Source: Smittium culicis
Lineage: Eukaryota > Kickxellomycota > Harpellomycetes > Harpellales > Legeriomycetaceae
NCBI GenBank assembly: GCA_001970855.1
Contig: LSSN01005198.1
Location: forward strand, 1-27,115
Direction: 5' to 3'
Length of the DNA: 27,115 nucleotides
Both the position numbers and the translations under genes were made by a program. Position 1 is the first letter of the stretch, and each line of letters opens with the position of its first letter. The notes beneath the pieces were generated by a model, which was given only the letters and a program-made list of their open reading frames with translations, was not told the DNA's origin and did no database searches. This document shows positions 20,784 to 27,115 of the stretch, piece by piece.

Positions 20784-22604
20784 TTATACTTCGCTGGTTT
20801 GCTCGATATACAGGTCAAAGTATCTTCTTATGAATTGGATCTGTTTTGTGGTCTCGATAAGAACAGCTCGTGTATCAATAAGTTTGTTTCGGATATTGTT
20901 GTGTTCAGTCACTACATTCTCAGGAGCACATATTCCTCCAAGTTTGTTCTTTTCTGAATTTGATTTGATATACATTTGTTCAATCTCTACAGATTTTTTG
21001 CGGAGTTTTAAGCATTCTGAGTATTTATGAGAATAGAGAGCCTTAACCTGTTCAAGAAGTTGTGAATTCATCTTCTTGTGGCACTTTATTATATAAATTT
21101 GCTGCTTTTCGTCAGTTTCAAAGTCTCCTCTATTATTTGGACTTACTCCGTTGTATACTTTAGAATCCTGGAAATTTTTGTAGCTAGTTTTTCCTAACCT
21201 ATTTTTTTGTGAATTTCTGTTTCTTTTAGGAATTAAATCTGTATACGCAAAAATCACTGACACATCGCTTGATTGTGTACCATTCTCCATGTAATAAGAG
21301 CTATACTCTTGAGCGAAATTGTCGGTTGCATAATTATTGTTATAGCTTCCGGTGCTGTCACCACTAGAGCTTTCCAAGGATTCATTGCTGTTTGTAGTGT
21401 ATAAATTATCTAATCCAAATGGTCTAGCATCAATTCCAAACATTTTAATAAGATTTTCTTGGTTAGTATGGCTATTTGGCATATTTTTACCATAAACTTC
21501 TGAATGCATGTTATAGGCTGTTTTTTCCTGGTTTGCTTGATTTTCATCAAAAGCTGTAGTATCTGACCAGCTGCTAAACCTGCGACCATCATAATCAAGG
21601 CACTGGTTGCTATACGACTCAGTATATATTCCAGATAAATACTGTTCGTTATGATCATTTCTCACAGAGTTATTAGTAATATTAGAATTTTTTAAATTCG
21701 AGTAACTGTTATTTCCGCTGTTATTGTTGCTTGCACCTATCACTCCGCCTGCACTACCATTACTTCCTATGCTATTACATCTATTAAAGATGCTATTATT
21801 ACGTCTAATACTAAAATCGTTTAAAATAGTATTCATTCCGATGTTGTTATTAAACATACTTTTTGGGCTATTATTTTCGAATCTATTATACTCATTTTTA
21901 CGCATTAAATTGCTATTGTTTAAGTTTTTGGATAAAGCTGACGGAGAAAATGAAGTATTGAAACTTCTTCCATCTTGATGAAGTATGGGGCTAGGAGATT
22001 CGGACGAATTTGAGCTAATTGACCAAATTGATTCGATGGGTTTACTTTTTCTGGAATTAATGTTATTTTCATAGTTTACACGCTTGAACTCGAAATCGCT
22101 AGAATCATATTTCATATTACGGTCATTGTATAAACTGAATTCATCAAAATTACTAGCAAGACACTTGTTTTTACTAATTGCGCTATCCAAGCTATTAGTA
22201 GTTCCAAGAACGCTGAACTTATTTTGCGAATTTTCATACATATTGCAAAAACTATTAGAATTCAACCCAGATGACATGTTATCAAAATCCTTTCGATTAT
22301 CGCTTCCACTAAAAAATTCATAGTTCATTTCGTTATTTAAATTTCCATACATCTGCCCGTCCATGATATTCTTTTCAAACCCATTTCTGGATCCTAAACT
22401 TCCATTATTGCTGTGAAGAAGAGCGTTGTACGCTGGCGATGGTGTTGGTGAAGCTGATGAATCGCTGCCTAAATGGGAAAATTGCCCCTCATTTGTACTG
22501 TTGATGGATTTTTTTGATTCATAAATCCAGAATTTTGGGTCGCTGTTTTGGTTATAGTTGAATGCGTTTTGCGATTGTACTGCTGAGTTGAAGTTGGTAG
22601 CCAT
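20784..22604 (-). CDS. Asn/Ser-rich protein with C-terminal coiled-coil-like region, unknown
   Basis: Single-exon 606-residue protein; I do not recognise the family. Residues 1 to about 440 are low-complexity, rich in Asn, Ser, Tyr and Gly (for example GASNNNSGNNSYSNLKNSN near 290-310), and probably disordered and prion-like. A short ordered stretch (SVIFAYTDLIPKRNRNSQKN) and a basic patch follow. From about residue 500 to the end the sequence is charged and helical (QQIYIIKCHKKMNSQLLEQV, LKLRKKSVEIEQMYIKS, VLIETTKQIQFIRRYFDLY), as in a coiled coil or oligomerisation helix. No membrane segment or signal peptide is present. The ATG at 22604 follows a 12-T tract on the minus-strand complement and is the first in the frame. 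The frame stays open for 1.8 kb of AT-rich DNA, so it is surely coding. A regulatory or RNA-granule role is only a guess. Confidence 0.85.
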   Translation of the reverse strand: MATNFNSAVQSQNAFNYNQNSDPKFWIYESKKSINSTNEGQFSHLGSDSSASPTPSPAYNALLHSNNGSLGSRNGFEKNIMDGQMYGNLNNEMNYEFFSGSDNRKDFDNMSSGLNSNSFCNMYENSQNKFSVLGTTNSLDSAISKNKCLASNFDEFSLYNDRNMKYDSSDFEFKRVNYENNINSRKSKPIESIWSISSNSSESPSPILHQDGRSFNTSFSPSALSKNLNNSNLMRKNEYNRFENNSPKSMFNNNIGMNTILNDFSIRRNNSIFNRCNSIGSNGSAGGVIGASNNNSGNNSYSNLKNSNITNNSVRNDHNEQYLSGIYTESYSNQCLDYDGRRFSSWSDTTAFDENQANQEKTAYNMHSEVYGKNMPNSHTNQENLIKMFGIDARPFGLDNLYTTNSNESLESSSGDSTGSYNNNYATDNFAQEYSSYYMENGTQSSDVSVIFAYTDLIPKRNRNSQKNRLGKTSYKNFQDSKVYNGVSPNNRGDFETDEKQQIYIIKCHKKMNSQLLEQVKALYSHKYSECLKLRKKSVEIEQMYIKSNSEKNKLGGICAPENVVTEHNNIRNKLIDTRAVLIETTKQIQFIRRYFDLYIEQTSEV

Positions 22605-24300
22605 TTTTTTTTTTTGAATATTAAGAGGTTTTATGGTATTTTTATAGTGTTTTCTTTATTTGATAATCAGAAAATAAGTATTTTTCCAATAAATTATGTA
22701 TAATGTATTCTGATTTCTTTTTTTTAATACTAAAAAAGCTTAGTTTAGCTATTTTATATAGTATCCTTATATTTTAGGTTATATGGTAGAATAGGATTGA
22801 CAATGAAACGATGAAGATTTTTCTTTTACGGAATAATTTAAACTGTTTTATTTCCCTTAGTTCTTACAAAAAGTAAATATTATTTTTTTTCGGTCGACGT
22901 TGAAGTGTTAAGATTATGAAATTTGATATCAATGATAATGTTATTATGTCTGTGCTTGTGCTTGTGCTTGCGATATTAAAAAAAATGGTATCCTGTATTT
23001 ACTTTATGTTTTGGGTTTAATTTAAATTTTTAATTTTTTTTTTTAAAGTTTGATGAAATGTGTGAATTTTGGACTTTTATATATGTTTTTTTGTTCAGAC
23101 AAAAAATATATATATTACGGGTATTATAGAGGCCTTTTTTAAAAAAAATTAAAGAAAATCGAGTGGAATATCAGAGATAGCGGACTTTATTTTTCTTTAG
23201 GCGTAGCTGCAGTTTGAGTTTTAAGTATGCAGAATATATTTATTGAGCTAGTCGAGTGAACAATCAGTGAGCCTTATTGTTTTAAAATAGAATGAAAATA
23301 CTAGCTAATGGCTTGAAATTATAATAATGATGCAATTGAAATGTATTGTGTAGTTTGAATGCTATGCTATGCGGATGGATGGATTAATGAATGAATGTGT
23401 TTTTTATATGTAAATAAAATGAAGTTTTTTAAAAAAACAGTTATGAAAATGGATAAAATTGAGTTATGAATTGCAAGGTTGAGATGGTATAAAATAAAAT
23501 GCACGATGAGGACAATGATGAAAAATGATAGTATTGCTATCTTCGGCTCTTTATAAGAGACTTTTTTTCCTCATTTTTCTAATTTTATCTCAATCTGTTA
23601 ATTGAAAAGTGTAATTTCATTGTCTGGGTACTTTATTTATTTTTTTAATAGTTAAGATAACCTTAAAAAGACTTAAGAGCTAATCCTATGCTGATTTATT
23701 TGAAGCTTGAATTTTATTTTTGTATGTATTTATTAATGTAATTATTTGTGATAATCGACATCCGCCATCCTTTTAAAATCAACGATATGTTATTTTATAA
23801 TATAAACAAAATATAAAGCCACTACAGAGCCCTATTTTGTTGGTGCAAAAAACAATGAAGGTGTATTCAGGACTGGAAGTGTGATTGTGGGCTGGAGAAA
23901 CAAATAGGATGCTATGAGTAATGTTGATACAAGAATCGTTTGCATAAAATTAGGAAAAAAAAATTAGGTATATCAAAAAAGTATGGGAGCACCTATCAGA
24001 AATCTCTCCAATTGTAAAGATTTATGCATAGTGGCCATTTTTTTTTTCGGTCTTGATGGCAAATGTGCTTAGAAAGTGTATAAGAAACAAAACATTATTC
24101 TTTTTTGGCGTATTTATTTGTAGTGTATATTTAATATCTTGATGAGTGGAGTAAGTAACAGAAATGGGTTTTATATTTATATTTATTAGAAGGGGTGCGA
24201 GGCTTTTTCATATTTTAAAAAAGAATTAAATAATTAAATGAAATAAATAGGATTTTTATAACTCTATTTCTTGTTTTATTTATTAATAATTTATAGTTAT
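22605..24300. other. 1.7-kb upstream region of the Asn-rich gene
   Basis: No ORF or RNA gene is supported. The strand is rich in T-runs and short repeats: a hexanucleotide TGTGCT three times at 22951-22968, and GGAT/AATG repeats at 23373-23398. It covers the 5' flank of the Asn-rich gene and the 3' flank of PET117. The length suggests a long promoter or leader. Confidence 0.55.
22951..22970. repeat. TGTGCT hexanucleotide microsatellite, three copies
   Basis: Three perfect tandem copies of TGTGCT (22951-22968), about 350 bases upstream of the Asn-rich gene start. In frame they would encode Cys-Ala or similar, but no reading frame contains them. Confidence 0.8.
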
Positions 24301-24684
24301 TTAGGCGCCAGGCGGCGAAGATATCTTCACAGATTGGTCTTTTTCAAGAGATGAGTGGAGTGCTTTTTGTTCCTCGTACTCGAGTAAGTTTTTCTGTTTG
24401 TTTTTTCTTCTTTCTTCGTCGCGGATAACTCCCTGGTGCATTGCCTTAGAAGTAATAGATACGTTAAATAGGAGTTAGAATTTAGCTTAAGAGTTATAAT
24501 ATTGTGTCAAAAACAAAAATGATAGCTCTTGAATGAGTATTTGGAAATGAACTAAGTTTAATGTAGTGGTAAAAAGTCAAAAAGAAACCTCTTTTTCTAG
24601 ATTTTGAATTTTGTGGACAAAGTATATTGTAACAGTTGAGAACACACACGATCCCAAGAGGGTTAGTTTAGCTGCTCTAGACAT
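24301..24684 (-). CDS. PET117: PET117-like cytochrome c oxidase assembly factor
   Basis: A 79-residue protein from two exons, 24684-24589 and 24444-24301 (intron 144 nt, GTTTCT donor, CTAAG acceptor, phase 0). It matches PET117: N-terminal MSRAAKLTLLGSCVFST with a single membrane segment (about residues 5-24, ending VHKIQ), then the family motif HQGVIRDEERR (35-45) and a charged helical tail (NLLEYEEQKALHSSLEKDQ). PET117 resides in the mitochondrial inner membrane or matrix side and works with PET191/COX15 partners in complex IV assembly; in yeast and humans it supports heme A synthase oligomerisation. It is short, as usual for the family. It is divergent from SUS1, with about 600 bases between the starts. 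Confidence 0.88.
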
Positions 24685-25286
24685 TTTAATAATCGCGAAG
24701 CTTGAAGTTAAAGTAATGGGGGTTAATGCAAGTAGTTAATTTTTGAATGATATCTGGCGATAAACACTAATACTGAATAAAGCTTTTTCTTTCAACTCGT
24801 GGAACTGTGGGATGAATTGTATTCGAAATATAGAAGTGGATACAGACCTATAATTAAAATTGAAGCTATTATCTGGGACGGATTATAAGTATTGGCATTA
24901 AATGTGCTGTGTTAGTATTGAAAGAGCGATTTTGGACTGCAACCGAAGATTCTGCACAGCGGCGAAGAACTGAAATCAGGCGATTTCTAAGGCCTTTAAT
25001 TTAATCTGGCCTATAAATTCGATATCTTGTTCGATTGATGTTAGTATTGCTAATTAACCTCAAAATAGCCACTAATCAATTGCTGAGGGTTTTGCTAAAT
25101 TCGATTCGTTAGTCGAAACAGCTTTAAAATTTCAAGCAAAACAATCCTGCTCGAAAATAAATACGCCTGATTAACTGCAATCCCATAATCGAATGCTGTG
25201 TAGATAGACAGCCGTTAGCAACATCCCCGCTTTTTTAGCTTTTAGCTGTAATTACACCTTCGCATATTTTTGATACTGCTTTTATA
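24685..25286. other. Divergent promoter region of PET117 and SUS1
   Basis: A 602-base gap between two divergent starts, less AT-rich than the larger spacers. No ORF, TATA consensus or RNA gene that I can support. Probably a shared bidirectional promoter area. Confidence 0.5.
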
Positions 25287-25970
25287 ATGGATAATCAAGT
25301 TCGCGAAGAGATTCTTAAGAGATTTGTCGACTCTGGTGAAAGAGAAAGGTTACTACTTTTGTATATTTATTTTTTAGTTAACAGTTAGATGCTTGTCTTT
25401 CAACCAATTTTGGAACAACTTTTTTAACTACTACTCACACTTTGACTTAAGTAAACAGTACTTGGGCATCTTCAATCTCGCTAACTTAATATAAATTATT
25501 TTATGTTCTCTGTATTCTTTACTTGATTTAGGCTTTATGAAATCGTTAAAGCTAAACTAAATGCTCGAGGATGGCAAGACCATGTTCGAAACCACTGTAA
25601 AGGTACAATAATTTTGCTAGCTTTTCGCCTATACATTTTGTACCTCTACTAAAGAGAGTCGAATAATTCTTTAACTATAATCCTATTCATCCTGTTTAAA
25701 AGCTGAATATACATTTTAAATTTTATATCAATTCTTATAGAGGTATTAAAGAATAAAGACATTAAAACGGTCACCGTTGATGAGCTATGTGAAGATGTCC
25801 TCCCATACGCTAAAAGTAACATCTTTTTTTTATTTTCTAATCAAATACGACCTTCTTTAAAAAAAAAATTTTAATTTACAGATTCTGTTTCAGATGATGT
25901 CAAGGTTGAAACGATGGAGCAGATTAAATCATTTTTGAACAAAACCTTGTCAGAGGTTACAAAAGAATAA
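25287..25970 (+). CDS. SUS1: SUS1/ENY2, SAGA deubiquitinase module and TREX-2 subunit
   Basis: A 98-residue protein from four small exons: 25287-25348, 25532-25602, 25741-25815 and 25882-25970, all in frame. Family features are the N-terminal helix ending in SGERERLYEIVKAKL, the central GWQDHVRNHCKEVLK, the TVDELCEDVLPYAK helix and the C-terminal VKVETMEQIKSFLNKTL helix, in the order of the five-helix ENY2/SUS1 fold. The protein wraps around SGF11 in the SAGA histone H2B deubiquitinase module and around SAC3 in TREX-2, coupling transcription to mRNA export at nuclear pores. Yeast SUS1 is unusual for having two introns; here three introns split a gene of 297 coding bases. Length is normal for the family. 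Exon 3 uses a GTAACA donor. Confidence 0.93.
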
Positions 25971-26393
25971 AACAACGTTTTCACATTTAATTACCCACTC
26001 AAAATTGTAAATATCATCTTTAATCCAATTTAATAGCGCTCATTCCTATGCGTACTTCACCAACTGCGCTTTATAAAAGCCAATATTTTTTTTATATTTG
26101 TAGTCTAGCAGATATCAACAATAATTATTTAATAAAATTGTTTTTTTTAATATGTTTTATTTACGCTATACTAATGCAAAACTATTTTAGTAAAATTTGA
26201 GTTTTATAAAATGGTAGCGAGTGACCTTGAACTAATTATTCTTCTTCAAACTAAATCTAGTATTTTTTTAGAAAAAGATTAATGAACTTTAGCTCTACTA
26301 GATCGAATAATTAATATTTATAAACAAATTCAACTTTAGCTTAAAAACTTAATAAGGGTAGACAAATTTTACCTTATTCTATACTAAACACAT
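25971..26393. other. Convergent 3' spacer
   Basis: A/T-rich 3' flanks of SUS1 and the zinc-binding protein gene. AATAAA-like A-rich motifs occur on both strands. No gene or notable structure is seen. Confidence 0.6.
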
Positions 26394-26627
26394 TTATTTT
26401 CCAGCAGGGTCTACAAAATCAGGGAAACAATCTTTGATGGTCTTGTTGTGTTTGTTTTCGGCGTGTTCGGCTAAAGATTTTGCGCGAGAAGTGCACAAAA
26501 AGGTGCTTCTACATACCATGCATATGATGTTTTTAGCAGTTTCGTTAACTTTGAGCTGACTGTTTGGCTTTGCCGAAGCCTTCAAGTTTCTCTCTCTGCG
26601 AATCTGTGCTTTAGCTCCGTTTCCCAT
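26394..26627 (-). CDS. ZNF706/At2g23090-like small zinc-binding protein
   Basis: An intronless 77-residue protein. The N-terminus MGNGAKAQIRRERN is the shared 4F5/SERF-like basic start of this widespread eukaryotic family. It is followed by a single C2H2 zinc site: Cys36 and Cys39 in IICMVCRSTF, His55 and His60 in LAEHAENKH. The tail DCFPDF is the usual family end, extended here by a few residues. Length is typical. The family's function is poorly known. In animals ZNF706 is linked to translation or transcription control and protein aggregation, and I would not transfer that. Its stop codon overlaps an AATAAA motif. It converges on SUS1. Confidence 0.92.
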   Translation of the reverse strand: MGNGAKAQIRRERNLKASAKPNSQLKVNETAKNIICMVCRSTFLCTSRAKSLAEHAENKHNKTIKDCFPDFVDPAGK

Positions 26628-27115
26628 GTTTAATTTTCTTGCCTTACTTTACTCGCTTTTTCGCGTTTGATTGACTATTATTAAGACGAATAACTAGAAA
26701 CTGAAAATTTTTAAAAACACTTTTAGGCTATTCAGCAGGTTTAGGAAAAGGAAGTCATCAAGATAAGAAAGAAATCGTTTATAAATTTATATGACTTACT
26801 AATTCTTCAAATAGGCTGATATTTTTCTCTGCTCTTTCTTTAATTGTTATTTTAAATTTAGCTAAACTATTGGGTAAATTAAAATCAAACGAGCAATACC
26901 TTTTTTATAAAAATGGGATTTTCCTCAACCAGGAAATCGGTTCTAATTACTTAATCAATTGGTTATTAATGATTATATATCCTCACACAAAATCGTATTT
27001 TTTAGTTATTGGGCAGCTATATCACAGCCCTTATTAATAATTGGAAACGCTTAATTTTTCCTACTAATTCAAAAGCTAAGCCTCTAAATCAGTTCCACAA
27101 TCGGATTATAAATTG
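26628..27115. other. Intergenic right edge of window
   Basis: Upstream flank of the small zinc-binding protein gene. A/T-rich, without an ORF, RNA gene or recognisable core promoter. Nothing further can be said. Confidence 0.6.

Noticed and set aside
25580..25595. GTTCGAAAC as a tRNA T-loop
   Set aside because: It lies in SUS1 exon 2 and codes for conserved residues; no acceptor or anticodon arms are present. Other GTTCGA or TCGAAC matches in the window also lack tRNA arms.
1..27115. Secondary-metabolite, defence or selfish-element cluster
   Set aside because: The recognised genes are unrelated housekeeping functions with separate promoters; nothing points to a linked multi-gene system.

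Overview
The window is AT-rich nuclear DNA from a eukaryote, most likely an early-diverging fungus. Protein-coding genes carry short GT...AG introns (74 to about 230 nt) with T-rich 3' ends. Intergenic DNA is long, AT-rich and full of poly-A/T runs. The gene set (TFIIIB subunit BDP1, MUS81, SUS1/ENY2, a membrane-BAG protein, PET117) is that of an aerobic opisthokont with mitochondria. Low GC, Asn/Ser-rich low-complexity protein segments and low gene density would suit Kickxellomycotina (Harpellales) or Entomophthoromycotina. The sequence alone does not settle the lineage.

Layout, left to right: (1) catalase, + strand, one intron, with a TATA element; (2) MUS81 structure-specific endonuclease, + strand, seven or eight exons; (3) intronless M17 leucine aminopeptidase, - strand, converging on MUS81; (4) a 1.8-kb spacer with small repeats, a 13-C run and no supported gene; (5) BDP1, - strand, four exons; (6) a 2.3-kb AT-rich spacer holding a strong hairpin; (7) a very divergent 3-hydroxyisobutyryl-CoA-hydrolase-like crotonase-fold protein, + strand, five exons; (8) a BAG-domain HSP70 cofactor, - strand, four exons, with a ubiquitin-like domain and an apparent N-terminal membrane segment; (9) a 1.8-kb spacer with one orphan exon-like ORF; (10) a 606-residue Asn/Ser-rich protein with a C-terminal coiled-coil-like region, - strand, no recognised family, preceded by 1.7 kb of non-coding DNA; (11) PET117, - strand, divergent from (12) SUS1/ENY2, + strand; (13) a small ZNF706/At2g23090-like zinc-binding protein, - strand.

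These are unlinked housekeeping functions: peroxide detoxification, recombination, peptide turnover, Pol III initiation, chaperone regulation, cytochrome oxidase assembly, and SAGA/TREX-2 transcription and export. I see no operon, mobile element, CRISPR, rRNA or tRNA, and no obvious new multi-gene system. The best leads are the degenerate crotonase-fold protein, the unrecognised Asn-rich coiled-coil protein, a possible cassette exon in MUS81, the alternative starts of the BAG protein, and several non-coding structures. Exon coordinates were worked out by hand from splice consensus, frame continuity and family conservation. No transcript evidence was available.
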